Assembly: GCA_900317125.1 (NCBI GenBank)
Contig: ONFR01000021.1
Location: 1-37,729, forward strand
Reading direction: 5' to 3'
Source of the DNA: an uncultured Bacteroidales bacterium
GTDB lineage: Bacteria; Bacteroidota; Bacteroidia; Bacteroidales; P3
Length of the DNA: 37,729 nucleotides
The notes beneath the pieces were generated by a model, which worked only from the letters and a program-made list of their open reading frames with translations, had not been told where the DNA came from and did not search any database. Below, one piece after another: positions 27,830-37,037 of this stretch. A program made the translations under genes and the position numbers. The stretch's first letter is position 1, and every line of letters starts with the position of its first letter.

Positions 27830-28516
27830 ATGCCCAACACATACATCAACACATTAGTAATCAGATTCAAGAACAGAATCCAACAATGGGAAATACCTCT
27901 TTTCAGAGGTGCCATTATTGAAGCTGTAGGTGAGAATTGCAGCCAGCTATTCCACAACCATGAAGGGGATGGCTTTCGATACAACTATCCACTCATCCAA
28001 TACAAACGCATCAACGGGCAAGCGGCCATCGTCTGCATAGGCCAAGGGGTGGAGGAGATTGGAGCCTTCTTTCGCAACAGCAACTTCTCTTTAAAGCTGG
28101 GCGACAAGCCCGCCACCACCTTCGAGATAGAATCCATCATACCCCACCGCACGCTGGTACAGGTATGGAACGACTCATTCCATTATTATCTACACAACTG
28201 GCTCCCGCTTAATCCAGAAAACCATCAAAAATACATGGAGATGGAAGGCATTGTCGAGCGCACACAGATGTTAGAGAAGATACTCATTGGCAACATCCTC
28301 TCTGCCTGCAAAGGGTTAGGCATTACTGTTGAAGGCGAGATAACCTGCAAGATACTGCAGACCAGTGAGCCACAAGTGACACGATATAAACAGATGCCCT
28401 ATGTTAGCCTTGATGGCGAATTCAAGAGCAACATCACCCTTCCCAACTACATCGGCCTTGGCAAAGGAGCCAGCACCGGTCATGGAATAATAGCTATGAA
28501 AAAAGAAAAACAATAA
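27830..28516 (+). CDS. cas6: CRISPR-associated endoribonuclease Cas6 (Cas6b-like)
   Basis: 228 residues. Cas6 cuts the repeat in the precursor RNA to give crRNAs with a repeat-derived 5' tag. The C-terminal stretch FKSNITLPNYIGLGKGASTGHG carries the glycine-rich loop typical of Cas6 RAMP folds. The N terminus (LVIRFKNRIQQWEIPLFRGAIIE) and the overall plan suit the bacteroidal Cas6b type. His residues (for example in the FHNHEGDGFRYNYP region) are candidates for catalysis, but I cannot assign them. It is the first gene of the operon, 4 nt before cas10. Its substrate should be the 37-bp repeat of the array at 36413. Confidence 0.88.
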   Translation: MPNTYINTLVIRFKNRIQQWEIPLFRGAIIEAVGENCSQLFHNHEGDGFRYNYPLIQYKRINGQAAIVCIGQGVEEIGAFFRNSNFSLKLGDKPATTFEIESIIPHRTLVQVWNDSFHYYLHNWLPLNPENHQKYMEMEGIVERTQMLEKILIGNILSACKGLGITVEGEITCKILQTSEPQVTRYKQMPYVSLDGEFKSNITLPNYIGLGKGASTGHGIIAMKKEKQ

Positions 28517-28520
28517 TAAT

Positions 28521-29975
28521 ATGGATAATAAACTACCTATCAACCAAGACCTTCTTTTTGTAGGTGGAGACCTATCTGGAATTCAAAAGTTCCTCTATAA
28601 CATCACTTCAAAGAAGGCAGCGGTTAGTCTCAAAGGACGTTCTCAATATTTGGACGACATAATAAAGAATGTTCAAAAGCGAATTGAAAGCATCCCCGAA
28701 GTATCCAATAGTTTCTCTCAACAAGTGTACTCTTCTGGTGGAAAATTCTATCTTATTGTCAAAGACACTCCTCAGATAAGGGGAGCCATAGATGACGAAA
28801 AGAACAAAATAGAGTCAGAACTATGGGAAGAACACCGCGGACAATTATCTATCAACATAGGGTATGTCCCATTCTCTTTCAATGAAGATGACACAATAAA
28901 TGTTTCAGGTAAGGAACATGCAAAACTGGGACACTTATGGCATGAAGTAAACTCCCAATTCGCCACCTGGAAAACACAAAAATTCAAACACGTAATCGAT
29001 AATAATTACAACCAATTCTTTTCGCCCATAGAAGTTGGAGGGCAGTCCCATATCTGTGCCATTACTGGCATAGAAAGTTCCGAATGTGTCAAACTGGAAA
29101 AAGATTCCGACGAAGAAGAGCTATACGTGCTCCCATCAGTGAAGAAACAGATAGACATTGGAAAACAGCTGCGTGCCAAACAAGGTTTCAAAACATTCGA
29201 AGAATATGCTAAAGATACATACTTGGGAGTGCTGAGAATGGATGTAGACGGATTGGGAAAAGTCTTTATTGAAGGATTCCCAACATTTCAAGAATACACC
29301 GCCTTCTCTCACACCTTGTCTGAATTCTTTGAGAAAAAACTCACAGCAATCCAAGCTTCTGCAGAATACAGTGAATACCTTAACATCATCTATGCCGGAG
29401 GTGATGACATGTTTGTTGTAGGCAGATGGGATAAAGTCATCAACTTCGCCTATGATGTTCGCAACGCTTTTATTCAACATGTCAACAAAAAAAATGTAAG
29501 TATCTCGGGAGGGATAGCTATTGTCGACCCCAAATTCCCCATTTCCAAAGCTGCTGAACTATCTGGCGATGCCGAAACTGCTGCCAAAGAATTCCACAAC
29601 AACGAAAAAAACGCTTTCAATTTCTTTGGGCAAAGTGTCTCATGGAATAAGGAGTTCGAATATATCAATAATTTCAAGCAAGAAATGGTTGACCTCTGCG
29701 AAAAAGAGCAGATGCCAAGATCCATCCTGCACAAGTTAATAACACTAAACGACTTAAAGAGCAGAGGCGAACTTAAATACATTTGGAACACCGCCTATTA
29801 CCTATCGCGATTCCGTGCTGGCAAAAAAGAATCTATTAAACAATTCTGTGATAAACTTGAAAAGGAACTACTTAAATCCGAACAACAGAGCAACAGAAAC
29901 TACGAATTGCTTGCCCTATCTGCAAGATGGGCAGAATTACAATTAAGACAAAATAATAACAATAAAAAACTATAA
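28521..29975 (+). CDS. cas10: Type III-A Cas10 (Csm1) without HD domain
   Basis: 484 residues; the usual Csm1 is about 750-850. The protein starts directly in the first palm-like domain (LLFVGGDLSGIQKFLYNITS), so the N-terminal HD DNase is absent. A CxxxG...C fragment (CAITGIESSEC) recalls the zinc module. The second palm has MDVDGLGKVF and the cyclase motif GGDD at residues 293-296 (IIYAGGDDMFVVG). Helical C-terminal domain D4 is present (about 390-484). By family knowledge the palm makes cyclic oligoadenylates when target RNA is bound. Without HD, direct ssDNA cleavage is not expected, so defence would rest on the signal and the CARF nuclease. No HD protein is encoded upstream. Confidence 0.92.
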   Translation: MDNKLPINQDLLFVGGDLSGIQKFLYNITSKKAAVSLKGRSQYLDDIIKNVQKRIESIPEVSNSFSQQVYSSGGKFYLIVKDTPQIRGAIDDEKNKIESELWEEHRGQLSINIGYVPFSFNEDDTINVSGKEHAKLGHLWHEVNSQFATWKTQKFKHVIDNNYNQFFSPIEVGGQSHICAITGIESSECVKLEKDSDEEELYVLPSVKKQIDIGKQLRAKQGFKTFEEYAKDTYLGVLRMDVDGLGKVFIEGFPTFQEYTAFSHTLSEFFEKKLTAIQASAEYSEYLNIIYAGGDDMFVVGRWDKVINFAYDVRNAFIQHVNKKNVSISGGIAIVDPKFPISKAAELSGDAETAAKEFHNNEKNAFNFFGQSVSWNKEFEYINNFKQEMVDLCEKEQMPRSILHKLITLNDLKSRGELKYIWNTAYYLSRFRAGKKESIKQFCDKLEKELLKSEQQSNRNYELLALSARWAELQLRQNNNNKKL

Positions 29976-29979
29976 CATT

Positions 29980-30411
29980 ATGAGTTGGAATAAAAATGAC
30001 TTGATTCCTCCAAGGGAAATACAAGAAAAAGTAACCGACGAAACAGTAAAATTTGCCGAACGGTTTGGCTCTTATCTTGGTAAAGATGACTCTTTTACAA
30101 ACAAAAACGGCAAATCCATCTCTGCAAAAAACAAATTAACAACCAGTCAGCTGAGACGTTTTTTTGGAGAAGTCAAACGTCAACAAATGGTAGGTTATAA
30201 CGAAACCGACTTTGTGCTACTCAAGCCCAAGTTAGCATACGCCGTTGGACGAGCCAAAGAGAGAGACGCCAAGATCAAAGACTTCTATCTTGTGATGTCA
30301 AATGCAATCGACTTGGTACATAACGAACAGCAGTTCAAAAACTTCATTAAAGTGTTTGAAGCCATCGTGGCATATCACAAAGCAGCAGAAGAAAAAAAGG
30401 AATTATTTTAA
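29980..30411 (+). CDS. csm2: Type III-A small subunit Csm2
   Basis: 143 residues, all-helical, with the Csm2 pattern LTTSQLRRFFGEVKRQ, LLKPKLAYAVGRAK and FKNFIKVFEAIVAYHKA. It forms the belly filament of the Csm complex along the crRNA-target duplex. It marks the system as III-A rather than III-B. It sits 4 nt after cas10. Confidence 0.9.
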   Translation: MSWNKNDLIPPREIQEKVTDETVKFAERFGSYLGKDDSFTNKNGKSISAKNKLTTSQLRRFFGEVKRQQMVGYNETDFVLLKPKLAYAVGRAKERDAKIKDFYLVMSNAIDLVHNEQQFKNFIKVFEAIVAYHKAAEEKKELF

Positions 30412-30429
30412 CCAATAATAATTATCGAG

Positions 30430-31074
30430 ATGAATAAGTTAGTAAAAAAAATCAAGATAAACACCACCATCGAATTAATCACAGGCCTTCATATTGGCGG
30501 AAGTGGTGACAATGTTGAAATTGGAGGAATCGATAACCCCGTCATCAAGATTGCAACGAAAGACAATCAACCTTATATTCCCGGCAGCTCCCTTAAGGGG
30601 AAGATGCGCTGTCTTCTTGAGCAAATTGCTGGAAATCCTAAAGTCGGCGGAAACCCCGAAATCGACAACCTCTTTGGTGCCAGCGATGCTAAGAATCCTT
30701 CACCATCAAAAATCATTGTCCGCGATGCTTTCCTCAATGAACAGTCTGCCGATAGCCTAAGAAACTGCGACAATTTGGATATGCCCTATACCGAAGGCAA
30801 ATGGGAGAACGTCATCGACCGTGTTAAAGGAACTGCTGAACATCCTCGTCAGTCCGAAAGAATCCCTGCCGGAGTCTTTTTCGATGTAGAATTCATTCTG
30901 AATATTTGGGATGATGATGTCGAAAACGACATGATGAATCTCTTTGAGAAAGGTATCCGTGCTTTAGAGAACGACTACCTCGGTGGCTGTGGATCTCGCG
31001 GATACGGACAAATCAAATTCGGTCCGATGAAGAAAGTCGTCTTATCCGAAGAAAACAACTGGAAAGAACAATAA
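30430..31074 (+). CDS. csm3: Type III-A backbone RAMP Csm3 (Cas7 group)
   Basis: 214 residues. GLHIGGSGDNVEIGGIDNPV contains Asp35, in the place of the catalytic Asp that cuts target RNA every 6 nt. PGSSLKGKMR (51-60) and a late glycine-rich GGCGSRGYGQIKF are RAMP signatures. It forms the crRNA-bound backbone. It should be active as target RNase, since the Asp is retained. Confidence 0.93.
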   Translation: MNKLVKKIKINTTIELITGLHIGGSGDNVEIGGIDNPVIKIATKDNQPYIPGSSLKGKMRCLLEQIAGNPKVGGNPEIDNLFGASDAKNPSPSKIIVRDAFLNEQSADSLRNCDNLDMPYTEGKWENVIDRVKGTAEHPRQSERIPAGVFFDVEFILNIWDDDVENDMMNLFEKGIRALENDYLGGCGSRGYGQIKFGPMKKVVLSEENNWKEQ

Positions 31075-31087
31075 TACCCCCCTTGGT

Positions 31088-32074
31088 ATGAAGAAAAAGC
31101 AATTCACCATATACAAGTTGCATTTTACTTCACCTTTGCATATAAGCAACTCGCGCGATGACTATGGCGTCAGTTTGCAGACTGTCAATTCCGACACCCT
31201 GTATGCTGCTATCACATCTTGCCTGGCGAAATTAGGCAAAAGAATCCCTGAAAACGGTGATTTAGGATGCACCATTAGCTGTCTCTTCCCTTTTTATCAA
31301 AAAAATGCTCAATCCAGCACTATTCTTTTCCTTCCCAGGCCACTGTTATCCACGCAACCCCGTCTGAAAGATGTGGCTGATGCAAAGAAAGTGAAGAAAG
31401 TGAAATGGCTCGACCCATTCTTTTTTGAAAAAGCCATCAACGGAGAATCCTTATTCGATGAAAGCAAAGACATCGATTGTATATATGGACAATATGCCTC
31501 AAAAGTTCTTGTCAATAGCAAATTTATCAGCAGCCAGGTGTCTCAACGGGTCTCAGTCAGTCGCACTTTGAAGGAAGATGCCAAACCTTTCTACATGGAC
31601 CGTGTAATATTTAGTGATTATTCAGGGCTGTACTTTTTGTGTGAAGGGGACTCTACGCTCATAGACGAAGGCATGAATATCCTACAATGGGAAGGGATTG
31701 GAACAGACCGCAATGTCGGTAATGGTTTCTTCCAATACGAGAAATCCTCACTCGATATTTCACTTCCCGACAATGGTTCTCATGTCATGGCATTGTCTCT
31801 ATTCATTCCCGAAAGCAATGAGCAATGGACAGAAATGACCAACGACGAAAAGATAGCCTACGATATTGAACGCAGAGGCGGATGGATTACCTCTCCTCCC
31901 AATAATACCATCCGAAAAAATGCCATTTATGGCATCTCAGCAGGTTCTGTTTTCAAAAAACTTAAGGATGATTGTTACACTGCAGGACTCATTGTTGACC
32001 TAAGACCCAATATCCCGATGGTAGACCACTCCGTCTGGCGTTGCGGTAGATCTTTATTCATCCCCATCAAATAG
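31088..32074 (+). CDS. csm4: Type III-A Csm4 (Cas5 group)
   Basis: 328 residues. The N-terminal RAMP fold YKLHFTSPLHISNSRDDYG, then SDTLYAAITSCLAKLG, and the later GIGTDRNVGNGFFQ match Csm4, which holds the 5' tag of the crRNA and contacts Cas10. It lies between csm3 and csm5, as usual in III-A loci. Confidence 0.9.
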   Translation: MKKKQFTIYKLHFTSPLHISNSRDDYGVSLQTVNSDTLYAAITSCLAKLGKRIPENGDLGCTISCLFPFYQKNAQSSTILFLPRPLLSTQPRLKDVADAKKVKKVKWLDPFFFEKAINGESLFDESKDIDCIYGQYASKVLVNSKFISSQVSQRVSVSRTLKEDAKPFYMDRVIFSDYSGLYFLCEGDSTLIDEGMNILQWEGIGTDRNVGNGFFQYEKSSLDISLPDNGSHVMALSLFIPESNEQWTEMTNDEKIAYDIERRGGWITSPPNNTIRKNAIYGISAGSVFKKLKDDCYTAGLIVDLRPNIPMVDHSVWRCGRSLFIPIK

Positions 32075-32085
32075 GAGAATCTATT

Positions 32086-33201
32086 ATGGACAACGTAATA
32101 AACGACAAATATCAGATTCAATTAGAAATACTCACGCCACTCTCCATTGGTGCAGGCAGTGAAACCGAATGGGCCAAGGGTGTTGACTTCGTCATCTCCC
32201 AAAACAAACTTTATCATCTCGACTTACGAAAGATGAAAGAAGTTGGCATTGACATCAACAAACTTGCAGCCTTCTGGGCTGAGAAAAATCAAGATGCTGT
32301 CATAAAATTAATCGGTTCCAACCTGACGAAAGTGTCAGATAGAATCATGGACATCCCTTGCGACACCGACAATAACATCAAGACATTCATTGTCAACCAA
32401 CTTTCCCAAAAACCCATTATACCAGGCAGTTCCATAAAAGGTGCCATCCGCTCTGTACTCTTTTCATATCTTCGTGACAAGGAAACAAAAGATTCCGATG
32501 TCTTTGGAAGCCTAAAAGAGGGCTCAGACTTCATGCGCTTTATTCGCATATCAGATTTCGATTTCGATAAGACAGCTCTTATCAACACAAAAATCTACAA
32601 CCTTTTCGGATATAACGATGACTGGCAAGGAGGCTGGAAACATGCCTTTCAAAATGGTACGAATACTTCTTTCTCCCCTACAGGGTTCAACACCATCTAC
32701 GAATGCTTGCTCCCCCAAGAAAAAGCCATAGGGAACATAATGCTGGCCGAAAAGCTATGGGAAAAAATCTCAGAGCTACAGCCTTGCTACGACAAGAAAA
32801 AAGAGTTCTTCTCCCACGTCGGGAGAGATGAAGAAGGCGAATACGAGACCTCTCCCATCGAGAATCTTTTCTTTCAGATCAACTCCCATACTTACGACTA
32901 CCTTGACAAAGAACGTGCATTCTTCAACATGTACAGGCAAGGAGAACATTCTGACAAAATCATCCAGTCCATCAATGGACTTATGCACAGAGTGAACGAT
33001 TGTATTGACAATGGTCGTTCGTGTATTCTGAAGATGGCAGCAGGAACAGGTTTCCATTCTATCACAGGCGACTGGCAATATCAAAACTATAATTTAGGAA
33101 TCGACCCCAAAACTGGAAAAAAGAAATACAAGTCACGCAAGATAGCTATCAACAACAACCAATACATCTTGATGGGTTTTGTCAAACTATCAATAATTTA
33201 A
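32086..33201 (+). CDS. csm5: Type III-A Csm5 (Cas7 group)
   Basis: 371 residues. The RAMP start IQLEILTPLSIGAGSETEW and PGSSIKGAIRSVLFSYL, together with position after csm4, identify Csm5, which caps the 3' side of the crRNA in the complex and helps its maturation. The middle (about 170-300) is variable and I cannot compare it further. Confidence 0.9.
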   Translation: MDNVINDKYQIQLEILTPLSIGAGSETEWAKGVDFVISQNKLYHLDLRKMKEVGIDINKLAAFWAEKNQDAVIKLIGSNLTKVSDRIMDIPCDTDNNIKTFIVNQLSQKPIIPGSSIKGAIRSVLFSYLRDKETKDSDVFGSLKEGSDFMRFIRISDFDFDKTALINTKIYNLFGYNDDWQGGWKHAFQNGTNTSFSPTGFNTIYECLLPQEKAIGNIMLAEKLWEKISELQPCYDKKKEFFSHVGRDEEGEYETSPIENLFFQINSHTYDYLDKERAFFNMYRQGEHSDKIIQSINGLMHRVNDCIDNGRSCILKMAAGTGFHSITGDWQYQNYNLGIDPKTGKKKYKSRKIAINNNQYILMGFVKLSII

Positions 33202-33212
33202 TATTCATCACT

Positions 33213-34304
33213 ATGAATAAGACAATCGTGAGCATCGTATCCGAGCAGCCCATACCCAACTATCTGCTCATTAAAGAGATTTTCAATCCCGGTGACAATC
33301 TACTCTTTATCGCTTCCACTAAAACAGAAAGCATTATCCAACATATTGTCGACACGCTTCATACTTCGGCACCAATCACAAAAATCGTATTAGATGCTGG
33401 CGATGAGGAACGTTGGACAACAATGTGTCAACGCATCGAAAACGAGCTCTCTCATAGCAATCAATACGCTGTCAACCTAACCGGAGGAACAAAATACATG
33501 GCATTGGCGGTGCAAAGTATTTTTGCTAAATACGACAGTACTTTTTACTACATTCCCCATCCTAAGAATGTTATGCTTTCATCCGAAAAAGTCATCCCAA
33601 TCAGCACTAGGGTGAATGTATCCGAGTTTATGGAATTACATGGCCACAAGATAAAGTGGGGAAAAATAATTAGACCATTCGAAGACTCCCAACAATTCCT
33701 CTACCACTATACTCACACTCTTAATAAAACCGATTTTGAAATTATAAACAAACTTCGTGAGTATCGCGACAAAAATATTTCTATTCCCGACATCGAAAAC
33801 AAAGATGACGATAAGAAAAAACCAGCCATCCCTGGACTCTCTAATTTCTTATACAAAATAAACTTTGTAGGTGAGCAAAAAGACAATCTGACAAAATACG
33901 AAGTTCAATATTTAACAGGTGGCTGGTTCGAAGAATACGTCTATCATTTGATACAAACTGAAATCAAACCCACAGATATCAAGTTCGGAATTAAACTTAA
34001 CACCACACAAAATGACCTTGATGTTGTCTTTACCAAAGGCAACAAACTATTTGTCATAGAATGCAAGACAGGTGTAGAAAAAGGCTCAATGCTAAACCAG
34101 ATTGTATACAAATCTTCAGCAATCAAAGAGTATCTAAGAGGCATATCAGCTCAGTCCTATATCTTTGCACTTGCAAAGGAAGACCCTGAATGGACAAAGA
34201 TTGCCAATCATATGGGCATACCATACTATGGCAAAGACCATTTCTTGAATGCAGACAAACAGCAAGAACTACTTAACTCCATCATCATCAAAAGCTATGA
34301 CTAA
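33213..34304 (+). CDS. Card1/Can2-type CARF nuclease activated by cyclic oligoadenylate
   Basis: 363 residues. An N-terminal CARF domain (about 1-150) has the ligand-loop motif NLTGGTKYMALA starting at residue 88. A C-terminal PD-(D/E)xK nuclease domain has GGWFEEYVYHLI, then Asp270 in DLDVVF and Glu283-Cys-Lys285 in FVIECKTG. This is the DUF1887/Card1-Can2 plan. By family knowledge cA4 activates such enzymes to cut single-stranded nucleic acid or nick supercoiled DNA. No HEPN-type Csm6 is present, so this appears to be the sole cOA effector of the locus. The catalytic residues are intact. Confidence 0.88.
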   Translation: MNKTIVSIVSEQPIPNYLLIKEIFNPGDNLLFIASTKTESIIQHIVDTLHTSAPITKIVLDAGDEERWTTMCQRIENELSHSNQYAVNLTGGTKYMALAVQSIFAKYDSTFYYIPHPKNVMLSSEKVIPISTRVNVSEFMELHGHKIKWGKIIRPFEDSQQFLYHYTHTLNKTDFEIINKLREYRDKNISIPDIENKDDDKKKPAIPGLSNFLYKINFVGEQKDNLTKYEVQYLTGGWFEEYVYHLIQTEIKPTDIKFGIKLNTTQNDLDVVFTKGNKLFVIECKTGVEKGSMLNQIVYKSSAIKEYLRGISAQSYIFALAKEDPEWTKIANHMGIPYYGKDHFLNADKQQELLNSIIIKSYD

Positions 34305-34306
34305 CC

Positions 34307-34669
34307 ATGCTAATCAACCTCACCAACCATCCTTCCGCACTTTGGGACACCACTCAGCTCGCTGCTGCACAACAACAGTTCGGCAACGTCTTTGACCTCC
34401 CCTTTCCTGATGTCGACCCTGCTGGCGATGAGCAATACATCTCCGACCTCGCCGACCTATACCTCGACAAAATCCTCTCTTTAACCCAAGATGCCCAAGC
34501 CACCGTCCACCTCATGGGCGAGATGACCTTCACCGTCGCTCTCCTCAACCGTCTCCGCACCCACAACATCCCCTGCATCGCCTCCACTACCCAGCGCATC
34601 GTTGAAACACTCCCCAACGGAGACAAAAAAGTCACATTCCAATTCAACAAATTCCGACACTATGAGTGA
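34307..34669 (+). CDS. 120-residue CARF-like small protein, possible ring nuclease or cOA binder
   Basis: The protein starts 2 nt after the CARF nuclease stop. Pattern: an N-terminal beta-strand and LTNHPSALW, a helix with QLAAAQQQFG, VFDLPFPDVDP, an acidic helix, then VHLMGEMTFTVALLNRL and IPCIASTTQRIVE. The strand-G-x-x-x-helix and the late C-I-A-S-T-T-Q-R recall small CARF-like Csx proteins (Csx15, Csx16, Csx20 group), some of which degrade cyclic oligoadenylate. I cannot place it in one family. Its codons are richer in C-ending forms than in the cas genes before it, like the helicase after it, with which it overlaps by 8 bp. Whether it belongs to CRISPR signalling or to the helicase is open. 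Confidence 0.6.
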   Translation: MLINLTNHPSALWDTTQLAAAQQQFGNVFDLPFPDVDPAGDEQYISDLADLYLDKILSLTQDAQATVHLMGEMTFTVALLNRLRTHNIPCIASTTQRIVETLPNGDKKVTFQFNKFRHYE

Positions 34670-36149
34670 CACCATCACCCTCAAACCCGGCCAACAAAAA
34701 GCCTTTGACCAGATAAGAGACTTTATCCAAGACCCCAAGCAACGGGTCTTCATCCTTAAAGGCTATGCCGGCACTGGCAAAACCACCCTCATGCGCTTCC
34801 TCGTCCAGCATCTGCAGCAAATAAAGAAGCCCTACGAGCTCCTCGCTCCCACAGGCCGCGCCGCAAAAGTCCTCTCCGACCTTGCCATCGACAACCGCTT
34901 CGACGACAACGCACAGGCTGGCAGAACCATCCACAGCCTCATCTTCCGATACAACGGCTTCAACCGCGAAATCAGCGACGAGGAAATAAAAAACAACCAG
35001 GCCACAGGCCAGCTAAGTCTCGTTTTCGATGTCGTGGAACTGGACGAAAACACCAAACCCACCGTATATATTGTCGACGAAGCCTCCATGATCAGCGACT
35101 CACCTGCCCAAATCATCACCCAAGCCCAGTTCGGTTCCGGCCAACTCCTCTCCGAACTGCTCAACTACGACAAACGTCCCGAAAGCAAATACATCTTTGT
35201 CGGCGACCCCTGCCAACTCCCACCCGTCGGCGACGACCTCTCCCCGGCACTCTCCGAACAGTCATTCACCCCTCCGGCACTCTCGGCCTCACTCACTGAA
35301 ATCATGCGCCAAGCCGAAGGAAACGACCTCATCCGCGTTTCCAAACAAATTCGCAGCCTCATCCCCTCCGCCCCCGACAGCGAACAAACTTACGGCAACC
35401 GAAAGCTGTGGACAAAATACCCTCTCCGCCGTTGCCGCAACGTCCAGCTTCACCCCAACATCAACGACATGGTCAACCACTATGTCAACAACATCAAACA
35501 AAACGGCTACAACAACAGCATCTTCGTCTGCCAGACAAACAAACAAGCCTCACAACTCTCCATCCAAGTGCGCCACATGCTCGGCTACCAAGGCGACCTT
35601 CCCGTCAAAGGCGACCTTCCCGTCAAAGGCGACCTTCTCCTCGTCATCCAGAACAACAACCTCACCGGTCTCGTCAACGGCGACATGGTCGAAGTCACCT
35701 CCATCTCCACCCGCATCCTCAAACGCTCCGGTCTCCGCTTCACCCCCATTCGTGTCAAAGAAACCATCAGCGACAGGGAGTTCTCTCTCCTCATCCTTCT
35801 CGACACACTCAACTCCAGCACCCTCAATCTCAACACCGATCAACAGACAGCCCTCTTCATCGACTTCTGCAAACGCATGAACGAGCAAGGAATCACCCCA
35901 AAAAAGAACAAAGAGAAATTTGAAGAGCATCTACGAACCGACCCCTACCTCAACGCACTCCGCTGCACCTACGGCTATGCTGTCACCTGCCACAAAGCAC
36001 AAGGCGGCGAATGGTCACATGTCTACCTCAACCCCATGCGCAACATCGGGCTCAATCCCACCAAGCAGAAATACCGATGGATGTACACCGCCGTCACCCG
36101 CGCCAAAGAAACCCTCCACCTCGTCGACGACACCCTATATCTACAATAA
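34662..36149 (+). CDS. RecD/Pif1-like SF1B helicase
   Basis: 495 residues from ATG 34662, which overlaps the stop of the previous gene (ATGAGTGA). Walker A GYAGTGKTT (34-42), Walker B VYIVDEASMI, a GDPCQLPPVGDD motif III, the late VTCHKAQGGEW and RWMYTAVTRAKETLHLV identify an SF1 helicase of the RecD2/Pif1 type, expected to move 5'-3' on ssDNA. Standalone forms are common in Bacteroidota. An in-frame 18-bp triplication at 35589-35642 encodes GDLPVK-GDLPVK-GDLLLV. Placement at the end of a cas operon is unusual and may be casual, but the overlap means co-translation with the small CARF-like protein. Confidence 0.85.
   Translation: MSDTITLKPGQQKAFDQIRDFIQDPKQRVFILKGYAGTGKTTLMRFLVQHLQQIKKPYELLAPTGRAAKVLSDLAIDNRFDDNAQAGRTIHSLIFRYNGFNREISDEEIKNNQATGQLSLVFDVVELDENTKPTVYIVDEASMISDSPAQIITQAQFGSGQLLSELLNYDKRPESKYIFVGDPCQLPPVGDDLSPALSEQSFTPPALSASLTEIMRQAEGNDLIRVSKQIRSLIPSAPDSEQTYGNRKLWTKYPLRRCRNVQLHPNINDMVNHYVNNIKQNGYNNSIFVCQTNKQASQLSIQVRHMLGYQGDLPVKGDLPVKGDLLLVIQNNNLTGLVNGDMVEVTSISTRILKRSGLRFTPIRVKETISDREFSLLILLDTLNSSTLNLNTDQQTALFIDFCKRMNEQGITPKKNKEKFEEHLRTDPYLNALRCTYGYAVTCHKAQGGEWSHVYLNPMRNIGLNPTKQKYRWMYTAVTRAKETLHLVDDTLYLQ
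35589..35642 (+). repeat. 18-bp in-frame triplication in the helicase gene
   Basis: GGCGACCTTCCCGTCAAA occurs twice exactly and a third time with changes (GGCGACCTTCTCCTC...), extending a loop between helicase motifs. The two perfect copies imply recent duplication. Confidence 0.85.
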
Positions 36150-36412
36150 CTAAATCATGTCCCTCTGCTAACGGCATTGGCAATAAAAGCCATCGACAAG
36201 AAAAAGAATAGGTGTGGATGGAAAGTCATCCGAATCATCAGTTGACCTACCACCATTGTCACCCAACAATAAAGAGTCCTTTGACATATTGGAATCAAAT
36301 ATTTTTTGTATCTTTGCATACTGAAAAGGTACATTATATACAATAAAAAAGGCATAAAAACCAAAAAATTACAAATTAAAACACTAATAAACAATATTAT
36401 ACATTTTTTGCT
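36150..36412 (+). promoter_or_regulatory. CRISPR leader with promoter
   Basis: A/T-rich 263-bp stretch between the helicase and the first repeat. TATCTTTG at 36309-36316 fits the -7 consensus, with TTTG at 36280-36283 (25-nt spacer, longer than usual). RNA would start near 36323 and run into the array at 36413. No gene is supported here. Confidence 0.65.
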
Positions 36413-36957
36413 CTACAAGACCATATCCCAACAAAACAAGGATTAAGACACTCCCACACTCCATTCATATCCATGTTTTCCGAAGAGACTACAAGACCAT
36501 ATCCCAACAAAACAAGGATTAAGACACACCTACTGTTAAAAATACTGAACTTTTTTTCATTTCTACAAGATCATATCCCAACAAAACAAGGATTAAGACT
36601 GGCATCAGTTGAGACTTCGACACTACTTTGATTATCTACAAGATCATATCCCAACAAAACAAGGATTAAGACAAACAATTTGTCGAGTTGTTTTGCAACA
36701 CGTTGGGACTACAAGACCATATCCCAACAAAACAAGGATTAAGACCCAACTTCAGCAGGAACTTTAGGAAGCCATTCATCTGTCTACAAGACCATATCCC
36801 AACAAAACAAGGATTAAGACTCCGAAGACGCTTTCTTTTGTTCCGCTTTCGTGAACTACAAGACCATATCCCAACAAAACAAGGATTAAGACCCCTTATT
36901 GTTGGAAATAAGGTTGTTAGAGTTTTGCTAAAAGACCACATCCCAACAAAACAAGGA

Positions 36958-37037
36958 TGAAGAAATGTCCAGTGGACATTTCGACAGTGAGGCTCAGCGA
37001 GAGCGCCGAACAGAACACTTTGGACTTCTAAATCTTC
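36958..37037 (+). mobile_element. 80-bp hairpin element inserted in CRISPR repeat 8
   Basis: The repeat runs to GGA at 36957, then TGAAGAAATGTCCAGTGGAC begins an insert ending GGACTTCTAAATCTTC, and TTAAGAC (37038-37044) resumes the repeat. Removing the 80 bp restores a 37-bp repeat and a normal 36-nt spacer. Ends GAAGA/TCTTC are inverted. Inside, ATGTCC-AGT-GGACAT and GCTC-AGCGA-GAGC form hairpins. No target duplication beyond a possible single T. Confidence 0.85.

Noticed and set aside
36155..36394. 79-codon minus-strand open frame in the leader
   Set aside because: Overlaps the CRISPR leader promoter and has no family-like features.
36666..36960. Open frames reading LNPCFVGIWSC or LQDHIPTKQG repeats
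   Set aside because: These are translations of the 37-bp CRISPR repeat and spacers.
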